Assembly (NCBI GenBank): GCA_030704615.1
Contig: CM060734.1
Location: 8,928,001 to 8,992,000 of the forward strand
Origin: Takakia lepidozioides
Lineage: Eukaryota > Streptophyta > Takakiopsida > Takakiales > Takakiaceae
Direction: 5' to 3'
Length of the DNA: 64,000 bases
This document shows, piece after piece, positions 48,620 to 60,800 of this stretch (within the stretch, counting starts at the first letter, position 1; each line of letters starts with the position of its first letter). The notes below the pieces were generated by a model, which worked only from the letters and a program-made list of their open reading frames with translations, did no database searches and was not told where the DNA came from. A program made the translations under genes and the position numbers.

Positions 48620-50750
48620 TTAAAAGAGAGGGAGAGAGAGGGAGTGAGAGGGAGAGATCAGAAAACCAAAAAATAAAATAAAATAAAAAATAAAAAAATG
48701 TTGGGTGGGGAGTGACTGAGCTGATGCAGCTGCTTGGTCACTCCCCCCCCCCCCCCACCTTTTTTTTTTCCTTTGTTGCCCCCTCTCTCCCCTGTCTCCC
48801 TCTCTACTGGGAACCGACAAGTTGTTCTCAATGTTGATTTCCTGTTTTTTCACCCATACCGGATGAAGTTTTGACAGAGGCTCATCCATCCTCTATCGGT
48901 TTTTCATCCATACCGGATGAGCCACCAGGATGGACACTGAATTACCTTTAGGATGGTTTTTTGGTTTTTTCATTCCTCTTTTATTGACTCTCATCCATAC
49001 TGGATGAGTCACCAAGGAATGAAAAATTACCTCTATGAGGGTTGCCAACAACATCCTGTTTTTCATCCATACCGGTTGAAAAACTACCAGGATAATAATT
49101 TTTCATTCCTCTTTCATTGACTCTTTTTTATCCATACCGGGTGGTCTGCTGAGGAATGATGAATTACCTAGGTGGAGGTAAACCGCTGCCACAGATGATA
49201 TTCCCTACTTTTTCATCCTGACAAAGTGATCTGTTTATGGATGACGAGTACAGATGATTATGGCCTGGAATTGATCTTAACTACCCCTAATAATGATTAA
49301 TTACAGGGTGAAACCCTAACCCCTACCCTAAAACCTATTTTTAACTCTGCTACGGATGAAATCCGTCGGGGTAGAAGAATGCGTTCTACTGTTTTTTATC
49401 CACGGATGAAAAATCGGAAAAAAAAACCCTATGTTGTCTCTCCCGCTGTCAGAAGCACGCGATGTGCTTCTGAGCTCACGGGGAGAGTGTTATTGCGGAC
49501 ATGCTTTGGTGGCTACCCCGTTTGTGGTGTCGTACCCGTGCTGGACGAGCGCCTGGGGAGGCGCGAAGGCGGCGCCTTGTCTCTCTAGCAGCGGGAAACA
49601 CTGCTGTGAATGCAGTGGCATCTTCCCTCCTCTAGCTTTTAATTTTAGCAATGGCATTTGTGTTGGGAAGTCTCTCTCCCTCCCTTCTATTGCCTTGCGA
49701 GTTTGTCTGCTTTGCTTCATTGCTCATGTGCTTTGTGGAGGCGGCTTGCTGTGGGTGGTGATGGCGCATAACCCTCTTCCCCAATCGCTTAAGGTGCCTT
49801 TGGAGTTTAGGGATCCTTGTGTTCTTATCTTCTTCTCTTGCTTTTGAGATTCTTAGTTGACATCGATGACAAGTGTGAGGGTCTGTGATTCACCTGGGGT
49901 TCCACAATCCTCACTAATCCGTTGATTTTGTGGGGGCTGGTGATGGGACCAGGTGAGGATCCTCACCTACTTTGAAATTTCTTGAGCATGCAGTTGGGGA
50001 TATGGGCTGAGGAGACCTATAAGTTATCGCGCTTTGAAGTGGTTGCTGCCTGCAGCCCCGAATTCAACCCGATTGCTCCTGGTTTGGCATGCTACAGCCT
50101 ATGTTTTGGTTTTTGTTACTCTGCCGTCAATGGGGCAGCTCGACCTGTCTGGCCTGTCTCCTGAGGCCTGCATACAGACCATACCCTATCTTTTGATCTT
50201 TGACAGCAGGGCATGTGGATTACTGAGCTAGGTTGTAAGTTCTTTGGGCCATAGAGGATCTGGTTTATGAGGGCTGCTTCGGCAGTTTGGGTCTCTATGG
50301 ACATGGTGGCCTTGAATGTTATGGCGGCAGCCTGATAAGGCACCGACTTGCTCCTTTTCGGGCCTGTTTCTGGTGTGTAATGGATCATAGTGAAGTGTTC
50401 TTTGCAAGCTTTAGCATGGACCTCTTGAAGGATGAGGATGGTAAGCTGTAATGGGATCCTACCTATAGTTTTTGCTTTGTCATGACATCAGGCCTATGAC
50501 TTGCAATCTGGTTTTTTATGTGCAAAAGAGGCTGGATCTCGGTTGTTCAAGTTGCTTGTGTGTACAAGTCTTGAATTTGCAATTTGACAGGCTGAATTCA
50601 CATTCCCTTGACACCTTGTATGATCACATGTCTGGGGGTGAATACAAATGGTACGAAATCTATTTCATCATGCCCAAGTAGGATTGTTTGGAGGCATATT
50701 TTGATTCTGACAAATTGCAGGTTGGTCCTTATGCCATGGCTGATGCATGA
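48620..50750. mobile_element. Second apex and right arm of the foldback element
   Basis: 48,620-48,720 repeats the GA-rich apex-side sequence of the left arm. GAGTGACTGAGC-TGATGCA-GCTGCTTGGTCACTC (48,711-48,745) forms the hairpin tip. From there to about 50,750 the sequence is the inverse of 36,160 down to about 34,000 (anchors given with the left arm). CCCTAACCCCTACCCTAAAACC at about 49,310-49,340 resembles degenerate plant telomere repeat and is present in both arms. No gene. Confidence 0.75.
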
Positions 50751-51096
50751 CCTGCCGTAATTAATGGCTGATAAGGTAAGATGCTGCAACCTGTGGGTCA
50801 TGCCCAAGATGTATGTTTGAAAACGTGATGAAATGGTAATAGGGCAGGCTAGACCATGATACCTTGCCATTTGCATGACCTCAGCACTTTGTGCTCCTTC
50901 AATACATGACCTGCTGGTAAGGTATGTGAGCAAGCTGAACCAAGATGCCTTGCAGCCTGCATACAGGCGGCAATATCTTATCTTGTCCGCCCTCCCACCT
51001 TGTTTTGTCTTGGATGATTGGGTGGTGTCATTTGGGATGATTTGACAAGACTGGAAGTGTGAGATAGTGCCCTGTCTAGGGCTGTTTATGTCTTTA

Positions 51097-51586
51097 ATTG
51101 ACAATGACCCTTATGGGTCTTGTCCATGTCTTGACATGACGTGAATATCTTCCCTCTCTCTTTTTAACTTTTTCTGCAGAGGGGTCAACTCTGAGGTTAA
51201 GAAAACCATGCTTTGTCGCATTATTAGAACCTGCCTTGGAGTACAGATCTGCAATATGGGTTGATAAATCTGACTTAGAGGCTGTAGTGTCCAAAGCCAT
51301 GTCTGTTGCCATGAGATTGTCTAATGACAATGAAGTTAGGCAGAAAACTTCCCTGAACCCTGGACAGAGGCAGGTTCTGTCCCTTTTGTTTCCGCTCAAA
51401 CTGGGCGCGGGGTCAATGGCCACAAGGCTACGGCAAACAACGTCTTATGAGTACAATCTTTTTAACTTTTTCTGCACCCTCTCTCCCTTGTGGTTTGTTT
51501 ATTTTTGTGAGCAGCATAAAAGAGAGGGAAGATACTCATGTCATGTCAAGACATGGACAAGACCCACTAGGGTCATTGTCAATTGG
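51097..51586. mobile_element. Small inverted-repeat unit enclosing a LINE fragment
   Basis: About 70 bp at 51,097-51,168 (AATTGACAATGACCCTTATG ... CTTCCCTCTC) is repeated inverted at 51,516-51,586. Between them, plus-strand peptides SDLEAVVSKAMSVAMRLSND and NEVRQKTSLN show an internal piece of the same LINE family as at 47,860-48,610. Just outside, AAGACATGCATCATGCAAGG (about 51,598) repeats a string at 34,004. Confidence 0.65.
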
Positions 51587-51639
51587 TAAGTAACCCAAGA
51601 CATGCATCATGCAAGGCTCCTTGGGTAGGTAAGAATAGC

Positions 51640-51750
51640 CTGTCCTGGACATGTTTGCAAAATGTGGGTGCGTCGAGGATGCAACGGGAGTGTTCAACAC
51701 TATGGCTGAACGAGATGTGGTGTCATGGAGTGCGATGCTTGAAATCAATT
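51640..51750 (+). pseudogene. PPR gene fragment
   Basis: About 35 codons reading LDMFAKCGCVEDATGVF and MAERDVVSWSAML, one PPR unit of the same kind as in the pseudogene at 13.1-15.7 kb, then a stop. It has no flanking PPR units, so it was probably carried or captured by the repeat beside it. Confidence 0.7.
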
Positions 51751-52433
51751 CTTAATTCTCAGGTTTGGCCAATGCAGTACTGCTTCTTCAAATTCTCCGT
51801 CAGTAAATTTGTAATACCTTAGGGACACATTTTAGCATCTATATGTTATTCATGTCGGTTATTGGACTCTTTCTCAAACGGGAATCTATCATTCTCATTA
51901 TGTAGAGAAGACTTGTCACAACACCCATATGCTACTGTGATGGTTAGCTTATGATGACCACATGACTTGGAGGCTAGCATTTTCTCACTCACCATCACCA
52001 AGATTGAAGCACTCGGGACTGATATTGCTGTTATTTCATTGTTGGCAAACAACAATCTGTGATGTTGATTCCCTTCATACATTTTTGCGTTGTGGCGGTG
52101 GGTAGGTGACCCAGTTGGCAGAATTGCACAGAAGTACCAAACATCTGCAACCCAGAATGGAGGGGCGAGCCTTTCACTTCACTTAATGACTCGGGTTATA
52201 CCAAGTGTTATGTTCACTGTCTGCAGGTACATATGTCACATATTTGCAATCAAAGTTGACAGAAATTTGCTAGAAGCCCAATGTTTGTTTCTACATCTGC
52301 TGACTTGGCTTCAAATTGATGCAAGAAATAACTGCAGTGTTCCTAAAATCTCTTCTATTGTAAGTGCACAGGCTAGCCCCATCCTCACACGCCGTGTAGG
52401 CTCGCCCTCAAATGCCAACTTCCCGGGAAGCGG
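51751..52433. other. Spacer, nothing recognised
   Basis: No gene or repeat structure that I can support. Confidence 0.35.
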
Positions 52434-53024
52434 TCATGGCAATACGTAAATTCGATGAAGTGTATAGTGATGGCTAAGGAGGGTGTCACGGAGCCCCTGC
52501 ACAAGGAGGATGTCAGGGCAGAGCCTAGCAGGACGGGTGCATGACGAGTGAGGCCGGCACTTACAGGGAAGCAACCAAGCAGGCACCGTGTGGTCCAAGG
52601 GCCTGCCTTGATAGGTGCCGGCGTTGATCAGAGTGTGCCATCTAGTTTTCGGGCGGTGTAGTAAGAGTTTATGAATATGCCAGACAGCGTGATTATGTCT
52701 GGCAATGCAAAGTCCATGTATGACTGGGTGAGGGCATTCGCTGAGAAGATGTGGCCAGGTGTCTCGTGTTGCATGAATGTGGGAGCACAATGGGCAATGC
52801 GGAGATGGAAACAGGTTGGCCAAAAAGTATGCTTATGTTGATGACCCATGTATTGGGCGTATCGGAATTTAAGTATTTGTCGTATTTGCGCGTCGAACGC
52901 TGCATTAGTGTTCCAGAAATGGTTAGATAGTTTGTGGTGTAGGACATTGGACAGGGTCCATTTTTGGATATGTAGTTTGGTGTGGCTTAGAGAAGCGGAG
53001 GCTTGTTTGTTGGCTTCTTTAGCA
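52434..53024 (-). mobile_element. LINE fragment of a second family, interrupted by element copy 2
   Basis: Minus-strand frames give LHIQKWTLSNVLHHKLSNHF and QIRQILKFRYAQYMGHQHKH. After a frameshift come HCPLCSHIHATRDTWPHLLS, CPHPVIHGLCIARHNHAVWH, RPLDHTVPAWLLPCKC and RLCPDILLVQGL. The CPLC...H...C...RHN pattern is the zinc-binding tail of a LINE reverse transcriptase, here different from the family at 11.4 and 48 kb. The frame runs into base 53,024, where element copy 2 begins, so copy 2 landed inside this LINE. Confidence 0.75.
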
Positions 53025-53261
53025 ACGACGCTACCGCGTGAGCCTGGCGCGTGAGCGTGTGAGCGTACGCTCACACAATGATGACGTGGCGTGAGCCTAC
53101 GCTCACGCTGCTGACATGGCGCTAATGCTGACGTGGCGTGAGCCTGGTCCAGGTCATGCCACGTCACCACAAAGAAGGTGGGCCTATAACCGTGGAGCCC
53201 CCAACTGCTGATTTCACCACATGAAGGTGAAACGGATGAAGGGTTTTGGGCTTCTGGAGTT

Positions 53262-53494
53262 CAACCTTCTGTTAACAGGAGCTTCATTTCGTAGAACTGA
53301 AATGAACCTCGTGTCGACACAAGGGGGATTTGGAGAACTTCAACAAAACCTCGTGTTAACACAAGGTTGTTTTCCTGGAACAAAAATGAACTTCGTGTTG
53401 ACACGATGTTGTTTTTTGAGAACTAAAATCATCCTTGTGTCAACACAAGGAGGATTTGGAGAACTTCAAGTAAACCTCGTGTTGAGACGAGGTT
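53262..53494. repeat. Cluster of six palindromes, ACCTCGTGTYRACACRAGGT type
   Basis: Copies at 53,262, 53,304, 53,347, 53,389, 53,430 and 53,473, spaced almost evenly (42-43 bp). The centre is GTYRAC in five; 53,473 is mutated (GTTGAGAC). Linkers repeat AGGATTTGGAGAACTTCAA. They lie between the transposase stop codon and the left end of copy 2. No such cluster is seen in the matching place of copy 1. Confidence 0.85.
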
Positions 53495-53676
53495 GATTTG
53501 ATCATCTGTCTATCTGAAGGTAGTTTCTTCTGTTTGCTAATGAAAAGAGAATGACAAACCAATGCGACAAATGCATTGACCCACGCATAGCAAATATGTT
53601 AGACGTCATACATTGAGAGCCACTGGACTTGAACAGTCATTCCATTACAAGTTGTAGTCAAGGAAAACACCGATTT

Positions 53677-56600
53677 TTATGGGCTTGTATCCCGCTGTAG
53701 AAGTGTGTTGACTTCGTTGAAACTCATAGTGGCTTGGTGAATGAAGAAGTCGCGCTTTGGATCACAAACCATCCTTCTCAAGAAGACGAAGTAAAGGTGT
53801 TTGCACGGTATGAACTTCCCTCTCTTTCCCAAACTACTTGAAAGCATACCAACAAAATCTGGACATGTACAATTGGGAAAATTGGAAACAGTGATTTCGT
53901 ACGTCCTGTCCTGCAGCGCAGATGCGGATGAGATCATGGTGAAGACCCGACCATACCCTGGATCAGGCACTTCCATTGTTCCCGCAACACGAGCGTGAAG
54001 CATTCTGGCGGACTCAATTTTGCCGTAGTGTTCTGCGGTTGGAGGGAATCGTCGAACAAGCTTCCCGTTCCGTCTGGTTGGCCACAAGTGAGCGTCAGGC
54101 GGAGGTACCCGTGAACCGCTTCCACTTGAAGCACCTTCACGTGCAATGGAATGTCTGGCTAGGGAGAAACCCGCCTCTTCCAGCATTGCAATCTCTCGAT
54201 GAGTGAGACCTGTGCCCATCTTCACAGGCCACACGGTTGGTGGAGTAGGCTTCCTTACCACGGAAGGCCTCACTGTCCCATGCACACATCTCCCACAATC
54301 GTCAGCGCAGAACCAAAACTTGTGGTTCTTTGCCTCGCCTTGTCCGTAAGGGAGAAACAAACCCGTGAATGTAGGAGCTGCAGTGCGTTCTTTCCCTCTG
54401 GATATTAATGATGTACATTTTTCATGATTGGTGGCCCTGATCGCCGCGCATTTCACACGCGATCCAGCACTTGTGCGTTCTATATGCCAAACATCGTCCA
54501 AGCCCTCAGACTCGATTATATGCGACACCACGTTCTGGTCTTCAACCATTGCAGTGACAGTGCTTGATGCAGGGGTCCGGTCTGGGGCAGAGTAGCCCTC
54601 ACCTGTGGATGTTCCGCAATTCCATCTCTGATCCAAGGGAACACGTGGCGTCGAGAAGTTGACCCTGTCCGCCCTATGGGAATCTGCATCCGATCCCGGA
54701 GGGGTGTCCAATTTCCGTTTGCAAGACCCGAATCTCTCTTCGCCTTCCAGATGGGGAACTCTTCCCACGAGAGGGGTGCCATCTGCACATATGCTCACTG
54801 CCCGCGCTATTTTGCTAGGATCCCCTGATCTTCCAGCTGCCCGCAACATCAACTCGCTCCTGTCCGGACCTTTGCCACCAAGGCCACCCCTCAAGAATGA
54901 CCTGTATCTGGTTTGCTGCTGTAGAGCACGAATAAGGTCATCGGCCGTCGCTGCATACAAATCTCTCCCTTTTTTGCCGGATTGCTGCAACCAGGCATTG
55001 TGCACTGTCTCCGCAAGATTGCAAGAAGGCATGTCCGCCATCTCCTCAATGGACATATGCTGCAAGGCAAAAAAACACAAAGCCCATATTAGAGTTGGAC
55101 CCTGAAAGATATATTGGAAGCACCCAAACAAACTTTTGAATGCAAACCACTCACCGTTGTCATGGCCGCTCCCCACTGTCGGTAACGGAAGTGCCAAAAT
55201 GCGAACCAGTCTTGCAGTGCCCTCATGCTGTCCTCCGATGCCGCTCCAGATGAGTACCACCAGGCACGAATTGTCTGGAACAATGTATTCGCTTCCCCCA
55301 TAGTTTTGGCGTCTTTGTACTGTTTGCACAGTTGACGATGCATACTCTGCATATCTGGCTTGATGTACGTCTTTGTGTGTTTGTCGAGGGATTGTGTCCA
55401 ATGGAAAAGACACGTACGTTCTCTTCCAGGCATTGGCACTTTTGGATCTCCCGACCCGAACACAATGCGGACAGCGTTGAAGTTAGCTTGAGCACTATCG
55501 GCCATGAAACCAACGAAATTGGGAGATGGGAGACCATTGGAGGCCATAACACGAATGAGAGCTTCCCACATGAGCTGCTGTGAATCTGTGTCCTCTGACT
55601 GCATGTCACACACTGCAATTGTCATGACCCGCTGGTACACAGGGTCGTAAACATGACATGCCATTGTGGTCCAGTCTTTAACTCTCTTGACATGATCGAA
55701 CATAAGGAAGCAGTTGCCAAGATCGCCACCCTTCTGCATACGTTTAACCAGGCTGACCCCGCTGCCCTCACCTTTTGTGGACATTTTGAACAAGAACACT
55801 TTCCTGGCTCCTTGTCCCGGGAAAACGCTGTCTTGGATGTAGTCGTACATGCTCCTTTTCTTCAAATCCATAATATTGTCCATATAACCTCGGCTCCCAG
55901 AGCCCATTCTTAAAGCGTTCACCTGATTCCTAATGTTTGGAGAAGTCAAAGCAGAGAAATGGTCCATAACAGTGTCCAAAGCTGGTCCTTCCAGCATTCC
56001 TCCAACCGAATTTGATGCACACAGAATACGGCTTTCCAGAAAGGACTTGCTCGCCCCCATGGCAATTGCAGATGTGGTGCCAGTTGGATTGGTATCCAAC
56101 TCTTGCCTTATCAGACGAGAGACTGTGTCAACGCTCTCCCTATAATCCCCCTTGGACACAGGGTGGTTGTGAAAACCGAAATGGACACAGGCTCTAGTCA
56201 GGTTTTTGAATCGATGCACCACATAATACATTCTGGCGCCACACAAAGCAAGGCAGCAAGGTGGTACCCTACAGAACTTGCACACAAAAGTGTTACTGTA
56301 TGGTGGTGTTACCCCAGGCTTGAATGGATTCTCACTGACTCCATCCCATTCGCTTTGGTTTTGCACACCTGACAATGCGAAGTGTCTGCATTTCATGTTC
56401 TCGCATTTCAGGTGCCCATTACAGACTGTTCGCCTGAATATGAGGTTGTCGTTGTTGTGAATATTGGATGTTTTTGTGCGGCACCAAGGGTGCCCATCGT
56501 GCTTTTTGTCCATTCCTTCCAGGAGACTGGAAATCCCCCCCACGCGACCAGGAGGAGGCAGCTCAAAAACAGTATTACCATCAAACGATTCCGGCAAGAA

Positions 56601-57182
56601 TGCCACCCTTTCAATATTGAAAGTGCTCCAGTCTATCCCCCTCAACTCACTCTTGAATCCTGCCATCCCACCCATCGCTTTCAATTTAGGAATGACACTG
56701 GAGATCTCCTCCACATCTGGTTCTACATGTGGACATGGCTGATCCACAGGCGGAATTGCACATGTGTCATCGGAGGATGAGTCCGAAAGGTCAACTACAG
56801 TGTTAACGGCAGTCGCCTCCTTCTTCACAACCACTGGTGTCTTCTCCTGGGCCACTGATGCTGCCGTGCCAGGAGTTACGAACGATCCTGCAGACTGTCT
56901 CAGAGGAGCACTGAGCACCCTGTATCTGCCTGGAGGCACTCTCCATTGCGTGGTTGGTGCAGTTTGCGATGGTTTCTGGAATGCGTACTTGAGCAGTTTT
57001 CCATTGGCATCGTACACTTCCCTCTGAAGGAATAGACTACCATTTTCCAACCGAAACTGCGTTGCGAGGACGAGTTCATGAACCACCGCAAAACCATCAT
57101 CTTCCACCTCGTAAGAAAATGGAACAGGGTGGTCGTCACTGAAGAAGTCCGCGTCAAGGGAGCCCACAGCCTGGGAAGCCAT
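53677..57182 (-). CDS. Mutator-like transposase with WRKY/GCM1-type zinc region, DDE core and SWIM finger (intact)
   Basis: Two exons, 57182-55155 and 55059-53677, with a 95 bp GT-AG intron, encode about 1,136 aa with no stop. Order of parts: a variable acidic N terminus with VVDLSDSSSDD (residues about 125-135), a Cys/His-rich region of WRKY/GCM1 type (about 235-365: WCRTKTSN, RTVCNGHLKCENMKCRHF, ACVHFGFHNHPVSKGDYRES), and a DDE transposase core. Likely catalytic acids are D496 (FDHV), D562 (MADSAQANFNAVRIVFG) and E650 (SEDSMRALQDW), with C591/H594 in CLFHW between the second and third. The C-terminal SWIM finger CTCPDF ... IPCKHLYFVFLRRM is typical of Mutator-like transposases. It should act in the nucleus on the element ends. 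It diverges from the ParB-methyltransferase gene across a 660 bp spacer. Confidence 0.92.
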
Positions 57183-57843
57183 ATGTCGATGTTGCTACAG
57201 AAAGTACAGTTCAAAGTCCGATGGTGCTTCTGAATGCAGGTTGTGTGAGAGTGGAGTTTTGGCGTCCTCATACACAATTGTTCTCTCAGAATTGCCCCAC
57301 CAGTGCAATAGCTGACAGATTCACTGACAGAGCCGCCAATGTCGTTGTCATGTCAGGGAGGCCAGAAGAGATGCCCATTTCCATTAAATTTTGACGGCGA
57401 CTGCACCGCTGCACAACTGAATATAATTCTCATTCCTCTGGAACATTCCACCCTAAATTACCCAACAATGAATTTTTTCAGATGAGAGTCGATTACACCC
57501 TAACGATTTTTGGATGGATGATGTTTGAATGATATCTGCCGTTATACATAGGGTTAGACCCCAACGAATTTTGTAAGGATGATGATTCATTGATCTCCGC
57601 CGTTAAACATAGGGGTAGAGATACCCCGATTACATTTTTGGAAGGATGATGTTTCAATAATTCCGGCCGTTTTACATAACGACTACATAGACACGTGTTC
57701 GCCATGCATGTGGATTGAGTCGGTGGCGCACTGAACGGTCCGAGCGAACATCTTGGCGTTGAAGGCCCCGCGATGAACCTCAGATAGTGTTCGTTTTTCC
57801 TGAGTAACTCATTTTCTTTGCAACCCTGGATTCCGCAGAGACG
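57183..57843. promoter_or_regulatory. Bidirectional spacer with three direct repeats of about 63 bp
   Basis: Between the start codons of the divergent genes. Units at about 57,505, 57,570 and 57,635 share GGATGATG-TTTnAATnAT, GCCGTTnnACATA and a following AGGGGTAGA-like end. They are placed where a shared promoter or binding region would be. No such array is seen in the spacer of copy 1. Confidence 0.6.
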
Positions 57844-60800
57844 GTGTCCCTACTTCGAGGGAGAAGCAGGCGTCGAAGAACACTGTATTTCACGTCAAAC
57901 AAGGAAAGGGCACGCGCTAAGGAGAGGATGAGAAAGGCGAGACGGGAGCTTAGAATGGGAGAAGAAACCCCGCGAGATGAGGAAGAGGAAGGGCAAAAGA
58001 GGATACGGCAACCGCAGTGTGGAGAGGAAGGTCTTGAAGTGATCCAGGAGGCGACAGACGAGCAACCTGCAATCGAAGGAGGGGATGAGGAGGAAGTAAG
58101 TTGGGCTCGGGAGGAAGCAGTGAGTGTACAGAACCTGGCCTTCAAAGACCAGGGAGAACAAACGGACGTAGGAACGCGGCCGTCTGCCCCTGTTTCGCAC
58201 CATCGCGACCTCCTTGGAAGCATGCTACCTGAAGACCGCATGGAAAAATTGAACGCGACAGGAGCATCATCAAGTGCAAAGCAGAAACCCCAGGTAGCTA
58301 CGAACTTTCTTTTTCTCTCTCTGTTTCTGTCTTTTTCTCTCTCTGTTTCATGCTAAGCATTGAGGACGACATCAACCTTGCGTCAACGCAAGGTTGAAGT
58401 CGACCTCCAAAGTGTATTTGCTGGGCTCAAATCAGTGCAGATACTGCACCACAATCTGTACTGTTTCATGCTAAGCATTGAGGTGGACATCAACCTTGCG
58501 TCAACGCAAGGTTGAAGTCGACCTCAATGCTTTTTTGCTGGGCTTTAAACAGTGTAGAAACTGCACTACAATCAAGGTAGAGAGACATGGATGCTTCCGA
58601 CGCATCATGGATTTCAAAGACGAAGCAGAGACAGGAGTCTCCATTTACTGTACATTTTTGCTTTGCTGAACCCCGATAAGACAGCTCGCAATCAACCTTG
58701 CGTCAACGCAAGGTTGATCCCAACCTGCATATTGTATGTTTAGAGCTTGTAGTGAAACCAACAGAGGCTGCACAGGAATCAACCTTGCGTTGACGCAAGG
58801 CTGGTTTTCATGATAGCTTTGCACAATGGATGCGTCCGATATCCCACTCTCCTCACTGTAAGGTAGGGAAAGTTCATTCTTCGAGGCTCCCAAAAGAACC
58901 CTGCGTCAACGCAAAACATAATTTGGGTCCAAACGTCTTTCCTGTATGCCTTTCAGTCTAAGTTACTTCCCCATCAATCAACCTTGCGTCAAAGCAAGGT
59001 TGATGCATGGGAGCTCAATCTCACACTCACAGATTATTAATTCTGTGCAGAGGAAAAGAAAAAGGAAAGCCGAGGGGGAAGATTTGGCCGCTTCAGAAGG
59101 TGAAGGTGATGAAGAGTCACTGGAGGGACACTATGAAGACAAGGCCGAGGAGATAATGGGTGGGCAAAAAGTGAACTCGTCGAAGGTGATTCTGTCGATG
59201 GAGGTTCCCGGCGGAAACCTGGTCATTCCGCTTTGCAGGATGATCTCCATGCCCGCTGTTCGACCGGCATTGAGGAATGATATAACAAAGTTGAAGAACG
59301 ACTTTGTTCACGGCTATGTGAAGGGATCAGCAGTGTTCTACGTATCCACTATGAACACAAAAGGAGAGGAGTGTCTTGTAACAGAGGACATTGAGCAAAG
59401 TTGGGATGAATGCTGGCGGGATGTGAACAGGGAGTTCGAGTTCAAGCTGTCGAAGAAGACCTCCACAAAAGCATTCATGGGGAAGATGTTTTTTGTCTGG
59501 GATGGGAACCACAGACTGCTTGCCTGGATGGATTACATTTCAAGCATGCACTCTGACGACATCGAATGGCACTGGAGCGTGGTTTCCATGGTTCTGGATC
59601 ACAAAGGGCATGTCACGCAGCTCTTGACAGCCATGCACGACATAAATAAGTAAGTCTCCATCTTTGTGTCTGTTCCTCGTTTCGACAATTAGAAATCATC
59701 TTATGAGTTGACGGTTTTTCCAGGTCCAACGAAACATCTCATGTGACCACCAATCTGTGCCACACTCTATTCCGCATCCAGAAGGTAGGGCTGATGCCAC
59801 TGGAGTCATTCACAAACGTGCTTAGTCCACAGCAGATGAAGAGGTGTGCTGAGAAGAAGACAAGCACATGGTATAGCTTGACAAGAGAGGCTTTCCTTGA
59901 CTACATGTACACTGTAAGCTTCTTGACACTGCTTGCTTTTTGACACTGCAAGCTTCTTGACACTACCTGTTGTTACTATTTTCTCACAAGTACTGACAGT
60001 GTTTCATTCTTTTTACCTGCAATGTATGCAGCAAGAAATAGCAGAAACTGGCTTGAAGGCGAAAGCTGAGTACTATGATTCCCACACTGAAGAGCAGCGG
60101 TCTGCATCTGGGCTTGAGGACACGATGAAGTTCGAGATGAATAATCAAAGGAAGAATCTCATGAGTGCATTCGACAAACAAATCAGGATAGCAGATCCAG
60201 GGCTTGGCACAGAATTTCTGGAGCAGGTGAAAGTGCACTATGACAAGTTTGGCTCCAAGCCAGAAATGACTCAGGAGAAACTACATCGCCTTTCCATTTC
60301 AATGGTGGACAATGCAACGAAAATCAGGTGGTTGGAGATATGGAACTCGGATCCTCTTGTGAGAGACACGAATATGTTTCCAACTCCAGAGAGAGACCCG
60401 AAGACACAAGCAATAAAAGTTGTAAGCGACCAGACATTCGACCAGTGGCTACACAAAGCCACATTTTGGAGCCAGGTAAGGATACCACCAAACCATTTTC
60501 AGACATGTGTGTTGCTCCGTAATTCCGCTCCCAACCTCTCCAAATGTCTTACAAGCTTTCTTGATGCAGTTAGAAAAACGTGCAGTGGCTGCACTTGCTG
60601 AGTCGATGGCAGACTACAAAATCCAGATGGCTTGCCCCCGGATCACACTGGAGGCCTATATCAGGAGGTGGAAGCTCGCTGTCTGGAACAATTGCTTCTT
60701 CAGGGAGTTTGAAAAAGACAAAGGAATCTCCAGATCGTACGAGTTCAAAAACCAGCTGAACAGCGAGCAAGCAATGAAACGAGTGTTGTACAGGTGTGAT

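Noticed and set aside
49310-49340. A telomere or chromosome end
   Set aside because: Only a few degenerate CCCTAA-like units, present in both arms of the foldback element, with unique DNA on either side.
54659-55105. Plus-strand open frames of 130-150 aa inside the transposases (also 43,895-44,389, 45,771-46,394 and 46,454-46,870)
   Set aside because: They are antisense shadows of the transposase reading frame in either copy, with no independent homology.
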